This document shows, piece after piece, positions 1-7,383 of a stretch of DNA of 13,520 nt. Position numbers and translations under genes: made by a program. Below the pieces are notes generated by a model, which saw nothing but the letters and a program-made list of their open reading frames with translations, searched no databases and was not told where the DNA came from. Numbering within the stretch: the stretch's first letter is position 1; every line of letters starts with the position of its first letter. Source of the DNA: Bacteroidales bacterium UBA6248 (lineage in GTDB: Bacteria > Bacteroidota > Bacteroidia > Bacteroidales > Lentimicrobiaceae); contig DJVU01000071.1 of NCBI GenBank assembly GCA_002441345.1, positions 1-13,520 of the forward strand, written 5' to 3'.

Positions 1-245
1 GTGCCTTTGTATACGGTATGAAAAGCCGTGTCGGTATGATCTGCAGCTTTTTCCATCCTGACCCATGTACGGTAGTTGCCGTCGCAGGTGTGGGCAGTAA
101 TCACCGAACCATCGGCCGTAGCCTTTTTGCCTGCCATGATGGAAGTACAGCTTTCGCCAAACCACGGATCACCTGGAACTACCTGTGCGGATAATACAAT
201 GCTGCCAAATGCCAGCAAGAATGCAAGAATGTAACGTTTGTTCAT
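1..245 (-). CDS. Secreted C69-family dipeptidase (PepD-like), N-terminal part only
   Basis: Only the first 81 codons lie in the window; the gene continues past the left edge. Residues 1-20 form a signal peptide (MNKR, a hydrophobic stretch, then LSA before Gln21), so the protein is exported. Cys33 starts the segment CTSIMAGKKATADGS, which matches the N-terminus of mature C69 dipeptidases. In that Ntn-hydrolase family the Cys is freed by self-cleavage and acts as the nucleophile that hydrolyses dipeptides. By analogy residues 21-32 would be a short propeptide (inference). The following ITAHTCDGN takes the place of the family's usual acidic stretch. The start is the ATG at 245, the only one that puts the signal peptide in frame. 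No TAnnTTTG motif is visible upstream, but a hairpin lies at 268-294 in the presumed leader. The C-terminal domain, and so completeness, cannot be judged. Confidence 0.85.
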   Translation of the reverse strand, partial: MNKRYILAFLLAFGSIVLSAQVVPGDPWFGESCTSIMAGKKATADGSVITAHTCDGNYRTWVRMEKAADHTDTAFHTVYKG

Positions 246-267
246 AATGCGTTCGTTTGAAAGCAGT

Positions 268-294
268 GCCGGTACTTTATCTGAAAAGACCGGC
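268..294. repeat. Inverted repeat (hairpin) upstream of the dipeptidase gene
   Basis: GCCGGT at 268-273 pairs perfectly with ACCGGC at 289-294. CTTT at 275-278 also pairs with AAAG at 285-288, leaving one bulged A and a six-base loop. The result is a roughly 10-bp hairpin 23 bp upstream of the dipeptidase start. It has no T-tract on either strand, so it is not an obvious terminator. It could be a leader structure or an operator; its role is unknown. Confidence 0.45.
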
Positions 295-477
295 CGTTGT
301 GTATTTGTTTAGTTTGTCGTGTTCCTAACCTTCCCGGCTCTGCCTATTGGCGGTTCGGGCGGTAAATGTAACAAGGGTTTTCAGAAATATCAAATCCTGA
401 GGATAACACCACAAAAAAATGCCGGTTCCGAAGCACCTGACCGGTACAGATGAACTCTGACTGCGTTATGTAAATGT

Positions 478-485
478 TACCTTTG
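478..485 (+). promoter_or_regulatory. Bacteroidota -7 promoter element (TACCTTTG)
   Basis: TACCTTTG matches the TAnnTTTG -7 consensus of the Bacteroidota primary sigma factor. It ends 17 bp before the ATG at 503, which predicts a leader of about 10 nt. No good -33 TTTG is seen. The motif alone is expected several times by chance in 13.5 kb on two strands; its position next to a start is the support. Confidence 0.6.
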
Positions 486-502
486 CATACAAAACCGCAT
501 CC

Positions 503-1681
503 ATGTACTTCGAGGAAAACAAGACAGCACTGCTGAACCTGTTCACAGAAAGTTTCGGCAATTCAACGCTTATTAAGCTGACGCTGAGCAATAAGCGCGC
601 AAAAGCTTCGGATCTGAACAACGTTTTTATCCGTCCGGTTGCGATCAAAGAACAGATTATGCTGCAGTTTACCTACAGGGAAGAAACGCGCGACATTACC
701 TCGAACTATCCGGCCGAAGAAGCCGTAAAACAGATTGATTTATTGTTGACCGGCACCTTCATGAACGCGGATCTTTTTACCTCTACCGCCGATTACACCT
801 TTTTGAGTAATAAGAAAGGCAACAGCAAACTGCTGAAAAAGGCTGCTTCATCCACGGCCTTACCATTGTATCGTCACGACAAGCTAAAGCACCGGCTTAT
901 TTCAGCTGAAAACAACGTTTACCTGCGCGAACTGGGCGTTTTAACCAATGACTGGAAAGTAAAAGCCGGGATGGAAGATAAATTCAGGCAGATCAACCGT
1001 TACGTTGAACTGGTTGAGGATGTATTGCGGAATGCGGCCCTGCCGGATCGTTTTTCGATAGCCGATATGGGATCGGGCAAAGGGTATCTGACGTTTGCCC
1101 TGTATGACCACCTGAGCCGGAATTACGGTAAGCCTTTTACCATGACCGGAGTAGAGCTGCGGCCTGCTTTGGCTGAGTTCTGCAATTCGGTGGCTGTAAA
1201 GGCAGGATTTGAAAATTTAAATTTTATTACCGGATCGATAGAAGGGTCCGAACTGAAGAGCATTGACGTACTTATTGCCCTTCATGCCTGCGATACCGCA
1301 ACGGATGAGGCCATTTACAGGGGAATCAGGGCAGGTGCAGGCGTAATTATGGTGGCTCCCTGCTGCCATAAGCAGATACGAAAGCAGATTAGCCCGCAGA
1401 ATGTGCTGAAAGAAATTACGCGCTACGGCATTTTTGAAGAACGACAGGCTGAAACCCTTACGGATACAATCCGGGCACTGATTCTTGAGGCCTGGGGTTA
1501 CAAAACAAGCGTAGCAGAATTTATCGCCACCGAACATACCCCCAAAAACATAATGCTTTCGGGGCTGCGAAAAAAAATCCGTACCACTCCCGATCCTGCT
1601 GTAGTGAAAAGATTATCGGAGCTAAAGCAGCTTTTCGGGATACACTACCATCATCTGGAGCAGTTGCTGAAAATGGACTAG
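503..1681 (+). CDS. SAM-dependent methyltransferase, Methyltransf_32 (METTL25/GSTCD-like) type
   Basis: This 392-residue protein has no signal peptide and is probably cytoplasmic. The catalytic domain fills the C-terminal half: motif I DMGSGKGYLTF at residues 188-198 binds the SAM methionine moiety, and Glu218 in VELR is the likely ribose-binding acid. Next come HACDTATDEAI at 261-271, the family signature PCCHKQI at 286-292, and EHTPKN at 344-349. The HACDTATDEA plus PCCHK pair is characteristic of Methyltransf_32 proteins, which include eukaryotic METTL25 and GSTCD. The substrate of the bacterial members is not established, and the Cys-Cys-His is conserved in the family but of unclear function. 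Residues 1-160 form an N-terminal region with no motif I recognise. The gene appears monocistronic, with its own -7 motif at 478-485; the ATG at 503 is supported by that spacing. It ends with TAG. Confidence 0.85.
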   Translation: MYFEENKTALLNLFTESFGNSTLIKLTLSNKRAKASDLNNVFIRPVAIKEQIMLQFTYREETRDITSNYPAEEAVKQIDLLLTGTFMNADLFTSTADYTFLSNKKGNSKLLKKAASSTALPLYRHDKLKHRLISAENNVYLRELGVLTNDWKVKAGMEDKFRQINRYVELVEDVLRNAALPDRFSIADMGSGKGYLTFALYDHLSRNYGKPFTMTGVELRPALAEFCNSVAVKAGFENLNFITGSIEGSELKSIDVLIALHACDTATDEAIYRGIRAGAGVIMVAPCCHKQIRKQISPQNVLKEITRYGIFEERQAETLTDTIRALILEAWGYKTSVAEFIATEHTPKNIMLSGLRKKIRTTPDPAVVKRLSELKQLFGIHYHHLEQLLKMD

Positions 1682-1733
1682 GCTCTCTCTTTATGCCACT
1701 TCGCATGCTGTCCGGCATTCAGAAAGTTTAACG

Positions 1734-1777
1734 GTTGATCCGGGAGTCATCCGGTTGTGCTTTTGTGCCGGATCAAC
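1734..1777. repeat. Perfect 10-bp inverted repeat after the methyltransferase gene
   Basis: GTTGATCCGG at 1734-1743 is repeated as its exact reverse complement at 1768-1777, separated by 24 bp. It lies 52 bp after the methyltransferase stop. The long loop and lack of a following T-run make an intrinsic terminator doubtful. A transcript-end structure or a protein-binding site is equally possible. Confidence 0.45.
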
Positions 1778-1841
1778 ATTAAATTACAGAAACAGAAAAC
1801 TGCACATCCCATTGTTTATCAATACTTTATTGCCTTCATTA

Positions 1842-1873
1842 CTTGCTTTGATCCATCGGTTTGCTTACCTTTG
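1842..1873 (+). promoter_or_regulatory. Promoter, CTTG-N20-TACCTTTG, for the propeller gene
   Basis: A -33-like CTTG at 1842-1845 is followed after 20 bp by a perfect -7 element TACCTTTG at 1866-1873. The spacing fits the Bacteroidota promoter model. The element lies about 150 bp before the ATG at 2026, giving an unusually long leader compared with the other promoters here (about 10-40 nt). Confidence 0.5.
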
Positions 1874-1884
1874 TGTTTCCATAT

Positions 1885-1902
1885 CAGTTCGGAGTTGAAC
1901 TG
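1885..1902 (+). repeat. Small inverted repeat in the leader of the propeller gene
   Basis: CAGTTC at 1885-1890 pairs with GAACTG at 1897-1902 across a six-base loop. It begins 12 bp after the -7 element, so it would lie near the 5' end of the transcript. A six-base match of this kind may be chance. Confidence 0.25.
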
Positions 1903-2025
1903 CAGCAGACACCCTTGTCAGCAGACATACTACCGGATTTGAAACCACGATAAAGGGCCTGTTTTTACCGGCGGCAATAGCAGACCTTACGCTTCCGTCA
2001 TTCGACATTTTTAACACCGGGATTT

Positions 2026-3213
2026 ATGAAAAAGCCAGCAGCATTGTTTCTCGTTTTCTTTGTTGTGTACTGTTGCGGGTTTTCGCAAAGCTGGGTAAAG
2101 CAGGAATCCGGTACAACGGAAGATTTATACAGCATTTACTTTCTTAATACAGACACAGGATTTGCTTCGGGTTCAAACGGTACAATTATTAAGACGACAG
2201 ACGGCGGATCCAGCTGGGCGACAGCACATTCGAACACTACCGAAAGGATTTCCTCACTTCATTTTACAAATATTCAGACAGGCTTTGCAGTATGCGGGAG
2301 CGGACTTCTGAAAACTACCGATTCCGGAGAAAACTGGTTTATTCAGGACTCGGCATCCTGGTTAACGGGAATACGTTTTATTAACCAGGATACCGGCTTT
2401 GCCTGCGGGAGTGGTATTATACTAAAAACCACAGACGGAGGCAACACCTGGGTCAGACAGCCTGGAATTAGCGGGACAGTTATCAGCTTTTTTGCAGCAG
2501 ACGCAGATGTTTTCTATATTGGATCCGACTATTCGTACATATTAAAAACCATAAATGGCGGGATCGACTGGGATGTAATACACGGCCCCGGATTTCCCGT
2601 TTATTATTATGGCTTGCATTTTATGAACCCGGATACCGGCTATGCAGCGGGAGGAGGCTGGGCAATGGGATCGGAGGCGGGCATTATTATGAAAACTACC
2701 GATGGCGGAACGTCCTGAGGCGGATTTACCAGCGATAAAACGGTCCGGTCCGTACACTTTGTAAGCAACACAAGCGGCTATGCCGCGGGCAACTATGGCA
2801 CTATATATAAGACCAATGACACTGGGAATTTCTGGTCGCAATTAAATTCAGGCGTTACCAGTGATCTGACATACATCTGGTTTCCAGATGCATCGACCGG
2901 TTATGCCGTCGGAACAAACGGGGTTATTCTGAAAACCTCAAACAGTGGCCTGGGCAATATTTCAGCAAACTACGATGAAACAAACTTCAGCATTTTTCCA
3001 AATCCCTTTGCTGATCGTGTTACACTCAAAACGCTGAATTATACCAGTGAGGAAGAAATCTGCATCTACTCCATCCACGGAACATTGATTTTCTCACAGG
3101 AAATACTGAATCCGGAAACATCTCTTGATTTATCGTTTCTGGAGCCGGGAATTTATTTTGCTGAATTAAAGAGCAGGCAGGGCTCCGGAATTGTCCGGCT
3201 GATCAGATTGTAA
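2026..3213 (+). pseudogene. Ycf48/BNR-like seven-bladed propeller with T9SS signal, interrupted by an in-frame TGA
   Basis: The frame runs from the ATG at 2026 to TAA at 3211-3213 (395 codons) with one internal stop, TGA at 2716-2718 (codon 231). Residues 1-20 are a signal peptide ending FSQ. Seven repeats of the form F-x5-TGFA-x-G-x-G-x-I-x-KTTDGGxxW follow, at about residues 36-64, 77-104, 115-142, 154-182, 196-231, 245-273 and 285-311. Seven blades is the number in Ycf48-like photosystem-assembly propellers, and such repeats recur in secreted Bacteroidota proteins. Residues about 324-395 form a T9SS type A C-terminal domain (FSIFPNPF, then IYSIHG, then LEPGIYFAEL). The TGA falls on the last residue of blade 5, after KTTDGGTS, where the other intact blades have Trp (TGG). 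Without readthrough the product would be 230 residues, lacking blades 6-7 and the sorting signal, so it would not be exported by T9SS. The reading frame is intact on both sides. Ligand and function are unknown. Confidence 0.85.
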
Positions 3214-3244
3214 TCCCGTGAATCCGAAAGCAGGGTTTATGACG

Positions 3245-3266
3245 CAGATAATTCTTTAACTATCTG
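3245..3266 (+). repeat. Hairpin downstream of the propeller gene
   Basis: CAGATA at 3245-3250 pairs with TATCTG at 3261-3266 around a 10-base AT-rich loop. The stem extends by ACG/CGT if one base is bulged. It lies 31 bp after the stop and could mark the transcript end, but no T-run follows. Confidence 0.3.
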
Positions 3267-3349
3267 ACGTTACCCATCTCATCTGCAAACAAATACCGAA
3301 ATTGCCCTGCAACGTATGAAATAGTATTTTCAGGCTATCCTTCGTTACA

Positions 3350-3369
3350 GGATTTTCAGAAGAAAATCC
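3350..3369. repeat. 8-bp hairpin with AGAA loop
   Basis: GGATTTTC at 3350-3357 and GAAAATCC at 3362-3369 are perfect complements separated by only four bases. This is a compact hairpin with no U-tract, of unknown role. Confidence 0.35.
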
Positions 3370-3500
3370 ACCGTCCGGATAAAGTATGCCTCAGTCCACC
3401 CTGTATCCGTGTATATGCGGTTGCCGTCTCCCGGGTCAGGGATTATACGATGCACCAAATATACAATTACTTGAATATTAGCTTTTTATTAATACCGACT

Positions 3501-3532
3501 CTTGCTTTTCCGGCCAAAATTGATTATATTTG
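3501..3532 (+). promoter_or_regulatory. Promoter, CTTG-N20-TATATTTG, for the beta-helix gene
   Basis: CTTG at 3501-3504 is followed after exactly 20 bp by TATATTTG at 3525-3532, a full match to the TAnnTTTG -7 consensus. The -33 word and spacing are the same as in the promoter of the upstream propeller gene. The predicted leader to the ATG at 3580 is about 40 nt. Confidence 0.6.
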
Positions 3533-3579
3533 TGTTTTTGTGATTTCTCTGAACGTTCTTCACCCAAAAGACATGAGAA

Positions 3580-5247
3580 ATGAGATGGCTGCGGTTATGG
3601 CTTGTACTTTTATGCTGCATAACGGGCATTGCCGGTTCAGCCCAGACAATTATTGAGGCCGGGGAAGTCAGCGGCATTTGGGATAAGCATGGTTCTCCCT
3701 ATATCATTACCGGTGCAGTGAATATTCCGGCCGGGTCCGTACTGGAAATAAGTCCCGGTGTTACAGTAATTTTTAACGGGCATTACAAATTCGAAATTAT
3801 GGGGAGGCTGCATGCAGCGGGCAGCGTTACCGACAGCATCGTATTTACAGCGGCTGACACCGTTCACGGGTGGCACGGGCTAAGGTTTCTCAACACCGTT
3901 ACTGCAGAGCAGGACACTTCACGCCTTAGCTATTGCCGGATAGAATACGGAAGAGTTTACGGGAGCTGTCCCGACAACCGTGGCGGCGCTATTTATGCTG
4001 AACTGGCGACGCTGAGCGTAACCCATTGTCTGATCAGACGCAATAAAGCCGTTTCAGGTGCTGCGGACTGGGGAGGCGGGGCTATCTTCTGTGAGAAAAC
4101 GAACGCTGTAATCAGTAACAACCGGATCACCGAAAATTACTCAGGGCACGACGGCGGAGGCATATACTGTTCTATGTCGAACTCCAGAATTGTCCGGAAT
4201 ACCATCGAAGGCAACCGTGCTGCTTATCGTGGAGGCGGCATAGCCGTTTTCACCTTCTCCTCCCCTTTCATACTGAACAACATCATCCGTAAGAATGCGG
4301 CAGCCGACCACGGAGGCGGAATAAACATCTCGGGAGGAAATCCGCTCATACAGCACAATTACATTGAAGAAAACCTTGCGGGTACTGGCGGGGGAGGTAT
4401 CTGTTGCTATCTTAGTAATGCCCGGATCATCAACAATCAGATTGTACAAAATGAAGCAGGTTCCGGAGGCGCTCTCAGCATCCGGGGAAGCAGCCCGTAC
4501 ATTCTGGCCAACACCATTTGCAATAACCAGGCTGCCGGAAACGGAGGTGGGATAAGCAATACGTTTGAAATGATCGGTGTTCCGGTTACAAGCAATCCCC
4601 TATTAACATCAAACATTCTTTATTACAATACAGCGGCTCAGGGAAGTCAGGTCTGGTCGGCAGCAGGGTGTGTGTCTGAGATCAGTTATTGTGCTATTCA
4701 GGACCCATACGGAGACGGAATAAGCGGAGGAATGAACGACCTGGGTGGCATTACCGGACTTGAGCCGCTGTTTTTGAATATAGGGGAAAATCCCTGGGCG
4801 TTAAATGCCGGTTCTCCATGTGTGGATGCTGGCCCGGCAGTACTTAGTGGAACCATGTGGCCGGAATGCGATATGGGAGGGTGCAAGCGCGTGTGGGATG
4901 GCAACGGCGATCAAACCGCTGTAATTGATATCGGGGCATGGGAATTCGGTTCACAGCCCCTGGGCATTACGGAAGCTAATCCACAGAAGAAAAAATCCTT
5001 TACCTGCCTGATCTGCCCCAACCCGGCTCCCGGCGAAGTTACATTTATTATAAACACCCCACAGCCGGGGGAAGTGATCATCAGGCTTATGCAAACGGAC
5101 GGAAGAATCCTTTTAAACAAGACAGCATACGTATCAAACGACGATCATAAAGAAATGATTCTGCTGCGCAGTCTCCCCACCGGAGTTTACATCTATGAGG
5201 TTTATTTCATGGGTAATAGACTCAGCGGTCGTATAGCCCACCTTTAA
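3580..5247 (+). CDS. Secreted right-handed parallel beta-helix protein with T9SS sorting domain
   Basis: The protein has 555 residues. Residues 1-21 are a signal peptide (MRWLRL, hydrophobic core, AGSAQ), which fixes the start at 3580 rather than the out-of-frame ATG at 3573. Residues about 40-95 are a beta-rich entry segment. From about 115 to 330, turns of the form NxIxxNxAxxxGGGIxxxxS repeat at least seven times (for example GGGIYC at 192-197, GGGIAV at 218-223, GGGINI at 245-250 and GGGICC at 271-276). This is the pattern of PbH1/pectate-lyase-like beta-helices. Residues about 335-460 resemble the end region of such proteins (SPCVDAG, DIGAWEFG). The type A T9SS domain occupies about 475-555 (CPNPAP, then LPTGVYIYEV). 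It is probably surface-anchored or released; no catalytic residues are evident, so enzyme versus adhesin is undecided. The gene has its own promoter and ends at a strong terminator. Its neighbour is another T9SS cargo. Confidence 0.9.
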   Translation: MRWLRLWLVLLCCITGIAGSAQTIIEAGEVSGIWDKHGSPYIITGAVNIPAGSVLEISPGVTVIFNGHYKFEIMGRLHAAGSVTDSIVFTAADTVHGWHGLRFLNTVTAEQDTSRLSYCRIEYGRVYGSCPDNRGGAIYAELATLSVTHCLIRRNKAVSGAADWGGGAIFCEKTNAVISNNRITENYSGHDGGGIYCSMSNSRIVRNTIEGNRAAYRGGGIAVFTFSSPFILNNIIRKNAAADHGGGINISGGNPLIQHNYIEENLAGTGGGGICCYLSNARIINNQIVQNEAGSGGALSIRGSSPYILANTICNNQAAGNGGGISNTFEMIGVPVTSNPLLTSNILYYNTAAQGSQVWSAAGCVSEISYCAIQDPYGDGISGGMNDLGGITGLEPLFLNIGENPWALNAGSPCVDAGPAVLSGTMWPECDMGGCKRVWDGNGDQTAVIDIGAWEFGSQPLGITEANPQKKKSFTCLICPNPAPGEVTFIINTPQPGEVIIRLMQTDGRILLNKTAYVSNDDHKEMILLRSLPTGVYIYEVYFMGNRLSGRIAHL

Positions 5248-5254
5248 GATCCAT

Positions 5255-5307
5255 AAAAAAAGTCTCCCCCGGAAGTCAGGAATTACCTGATTCTCCGGGG
5301 GAGTTTT
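5255..5307. terminator. Bidirectional intrinsic terminator
   Basis: CTCCCCCGGA at 5264-5273 pairs perfectly with TCCGGGGGAG at 5294-5303. An inner TCAGG/CCTGA stem (5276-5280 with 5286-5290) extends it around an AATTA loop. TTTTA follows on the plus strand, and an A7 run at 5255-5261 gives a U7 tract on the minus strand. It sits between the convergent beta-helix gene and the permease gene, so it can end both transcripts. Confidence 0.92.
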
Positions 5308-5342
5308 AATAAAGACAGTTCTGCCGGGAAGTCCTTCCTGAG

Positions 5343-6638
5343 CTATTTCGTAAAGAAGCTCAGCAGAAACAGAACCGTAAGTACATACATAACCGGTGAA
5401 ATTTCCTTCATTTTACCGGTAAGAAGTTTCAGCAGCACATACGAAAGCATTCCGAACACAATACCTTCGGCTATTGAATAAGCCAGGGGCATCATGATGA
5501 TGGTAAAGAATGCGGGTATGGCTTCCGTAAAGTCGTTCAGGTCGATCTTAAGGATGGGCGACATCATGAAGAGACCCACCAGGAAGAGCACAGGAGCGGT
5601 AGCTGCCGCCGGTATCATCAGGAAGAGCGGGGCAAAGAAAAGGGCCAGGAGGAACAAACCCGCTACGGTAAGCGAGGTAAGTCCGGTACGGCCGCCTTCG
5701 GCTACACCGCTCGCGCTTTCCACATAAGTAGTAACGGTACTGGTACCCAGCATGGAACCCAGGGTAGTTCCGATGGCATCGGCAAAAAGGGCTTGCTTTG
5801 CATTGGGAACTTTACCTTCTTTCGAGAGCATACCGGCTTTATCGCTGACACCTACAAGTGTACCCACGGTATCAAACATATCCACGAACAGGAAGGTGAA
5901 TACAACCACCAGCATATCCAGGGTAAAGATGTTATGAAACTCCATTTTAAAGAAAATGGGAGAAATGGAAGGCGGCAGCGAAATCAGATGCCCCTGTGGG
6001 AATGTGGTTACTCCGAGGGGAATACCGATAAGGGTTGATGCAAAAATTCCGATCAGCAGAGCGCCTTTAACCTTGCGGGCGAGCAGCACTCCGGTGATGA
6101 TCACGCCAGTCAGGGCAAGAATAACGGCGGGGGTTTTAATGGAACCAAGTCCGACCAGAACTGCGTCGTTGTTTACGATAATACCGGCATTCTGCAGACC
6201 GATAAAAGCGATAAAGAGTCCGATACCAGCCGAAACCGCGTGTTTCATATTCATCGGAATACTGTTGATGATAAGCTCCCGGATGTTAAAGGCTGTAAGC
6301 AGGATAAAGATGATACCTTCGATGAAAACGGCGGTAAGTGCAAACTCCCAGGAGTGACCCATACCAAGCACAACGGTGAAGGCGAAGAAAGCATTGAGGC
6401 CCATACCGGGGGCAAGTGCAAACGGCAGTTTAGCGTACAGCGCCATTACGAGGGTTGCAGCCAGGGATGCCAGAGCCGTTGCCGTAAAGAGTGCATTCTT
6501 ATCCATACCTGTAGCACTCAGGATAGAGGGGTTCACGGCCAGGATGTAGGCCATGGTCATAAACGTGGTAAGGCCAGCCAGCACTTCGGTACGTACGGTG
6601 GTCTTGTTTTCTGAAATCCTGAAGTATTTTTCTAACAT
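5343..6638 (-). CDS. NCS2-family purine permease, AzgA-like (hypoxanthine/guanine/adenine:H+ symporter)
   Basis: This 431-residue inner-membrane protein has about 12-14 hydrophobic segments, the usual size for the AzgA branch of the nucleobase-cation symporter-2 family. The branch includes E. coli YjcD/YgfQ and PurP/YicO and B. subtilis PbuG/PbuO. Diagnostic motifs are GLTTFMTMAYIL at residues 22-33, LAPGMGLNAFFA at 75-86, FVDMFDTVGTL at 251-261 and ESASGVAEGGRTGLTS at 307-322. The last contains the acidic residue and GGRTG loop typical of purine-specific members, as opposed to the xanthine/uracil branch. It likely imports hypoxanthine, guanine or adenine with protons; the exact substrate cannot be read from sequence. 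It starts 19 bp after the stop of the DUF5020 gene and is probably cotranscribed from the promoter at 7391-7384. It ends with TAG just before the shared terminator. No purine riboswitch is apparent in the leader. Confidence 0.93.
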   Translation of the reverse strand: MLEKYFRISENKTTVRTEVLAGLTTFMTMAYILAVNPSILSATGMDKNALFTATALASLAATLVMALYAKLPFALAPGMGLNAFFAFTVVLGMGHSWEFALTAVFIEGIIFILLTAFNIRELIINSIPMNMKHAVSAGIGLFIAFIGLQNAGIIVNNDAVLVGLGSIKTPAVILALTGVIITGVLLARKVKGALLIGIFASTLIGIPLGVTTFPQGHLISLPPSISPIFFKMEFHNIFTLDMLVVVFTFLFVDMFDTVGTLVGVSDKAGMLSKEGKVPNAKQALFADAIGTTLGSMLGTSTVTTYVESASGVAEGGRTGLTSLTVAGLFLLALFFAPLFLMIPAAATAPVLFLVGLFMMSPILKIDLNDFTEAIPAFFTIIMMPLAYSIAEGIVFGMLSYVLLKLLTGKMKEISPVMYVLTVLFLLSFFTK

Positions 6639-6657
6639 AGCGCTCCGTTTTTAAGGG

Positions 6658-7353
6658 TTAAAAGGTCCACTTTGCACCCAGGGTAGGGTTAACGGCGAAT
6701 CCCTTGTGACCGCCGAAATTATTACTGAATTCCAGCTCAGTACCCAGGGAAATGTTCCCGGTGAAATTATACCACAACTGGGGCTCAGCTAAAAATACAT
6801 ATTTGGTTTCATCGACTGCTCTTTCAGCACTTACAAAAACATTGTCTTCTCTCCAGAAATCGGCAAAACCGCTGAAAGTCATTTTCTTGTTCAGGAAGTG
6901 CATATACCATACACCCGTAAGCTGGAAAGCTGCATCGTGCTTGTCGCGGATGTACTTGTAAAGCACCTGGAAGGTAAAGCCGCGGGTAAAATCGCTGTTG
7001 TTCCATATATAATCCACACCACCAAGCCATGCATCGTTAATCTGATAAGCGCCACCCGGCATAAACTGTCCGAAACCTCCGTTGTACTCTGCATGGAATG
7101 CAAACGGGGTTTTCCCAAGATTGATTGAGCGGGCAATTTCCCAGTAGGCCATGCTTACGCCTTTGACATCGGCCACGTTGTAATCCATGTCTACGAAGAA
7201 GAAAGTTGAACCCCATTTGTCGGGTCTGAACATTTCAACCGTAGTTGTCGGATAACCGCGATCCTTACCAAAATCGTAATGCAGTTGCACATTCTGGGCG
7301 AAAGCCCCCGATGCCAGAAGTACCAGCAGCAAGATCAAACTGTTTTTTTTCAT
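6658..7353 (-). CDS. DUF5020-type outer-membrane protein, possible nucleoside channel (Tsx-like)
   Basis: The protein has 231 residues. Residues 1-20 are a signal peptide (MKKNSLIL, then SGAFAQ). The rest is alternating polar and aromatic beta-strand sequence ending in GAKWTF, a C-terminal Phe beta-signal for insertion by the BAM machinery. GSTFFFVDMDY at residues 48-58 and the overall length resemble DUF5020 proteins of Bacteroidota, which I recall as related to the Tsx nucleoside channel of enterobacteria. That assignment is from memory and should be treated as probable. It is the first gene of a two-gene operon with a purine permease 19 bp downstream, which independently favours a role in passing nucleosides or bases across the outer membrane. 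A TATTTTTG -7 motif lies about 30 bp upstream. It ends with TAA. Confidence 0.75.
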   Translation of the reverse strand: MKKNSLILLLVLLASGAFAQNVQLHYDFGKDRGYPTTTVEMFRPDKWGSTFFFVDMDYNVADVKGVSMAYWEIARSINLGKTPFAFHAEYNGGFGQFMPGGAYQINDAWLGGVDYIWNNSDFTRGFTFQVLYKYIRDKHDAAFQLTGVWYMHFLNKKMTFSGFADFWREDNVFVSAERAVDETKYVFLAEPQLWYNFTGNISLGTELEFSNNFGGHKGFAVNPTLGAKWTF

Positions 7354-7383
7354 GTGTAAAGTGGTGTTAGGTTAAAACGTCAG

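Larger units (their letters stand above)
1682..2025. other. Intergenic region with inverted repeats and a candidate promoter
   Basis: These 344 bp hold no convincing gene; the only open frame (about 60 codons from 1757) has no recognisable features. The region contains a perfect 10-bp inverted repeat (1734-1777), a promoter-like CTTG-N20-TACCTTTG (1842-1873) and a small inverted repeat (1885-1902). About 120 bp remain unexplained between the last repeat and the propeller start at 2026. Confidence 0.6.
3214..3579. other. Intergenic region between the two T9SS cargo genes
   Basis: These 366 bp contain no gene I can support. They hold two small hairpins (3245-3266 and 3350-3369) and a promoter just before the beta-helix gene (3501-3532). 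A minus-strand open stretch at about 3350-3500 lacks an ATG and family features. The 3450-3656 plus-strand frame overlaps the real gene's start and looks spurious. Confidence 0.6.

Noticed and set aside
2716..2718. UGA reassigned to Trp in this organism
   Set aside because: Trp elsewhere in the same gene and its neighbours is TGG, and TGA serves as a normal stop at 7949-7951 and in the ATGA overlap at 8416-8419.
3350..3500. Minus-strand open stretch with a TATATTTG motif (3463-3456)
   Set aside because: No ATG is available, only about 46 codons are open, and a motif with six fixed bases is expected several times by chance in the window.
3450..3656. Plus-strand small ORF overlapping the beta-helix start
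   Set aside because: It overlaps the signal peptide of the beta-helix protein in another frame and starts upstream of the likely promoter.
4050..4560. Recurring ggaggcgg-like words resembling a tandem DNA repeat or CRISPR
   Set aside because: They encode the GGGI turns of the beta-helix repeats; spacing and sequence vary as expected for a protein repeat.
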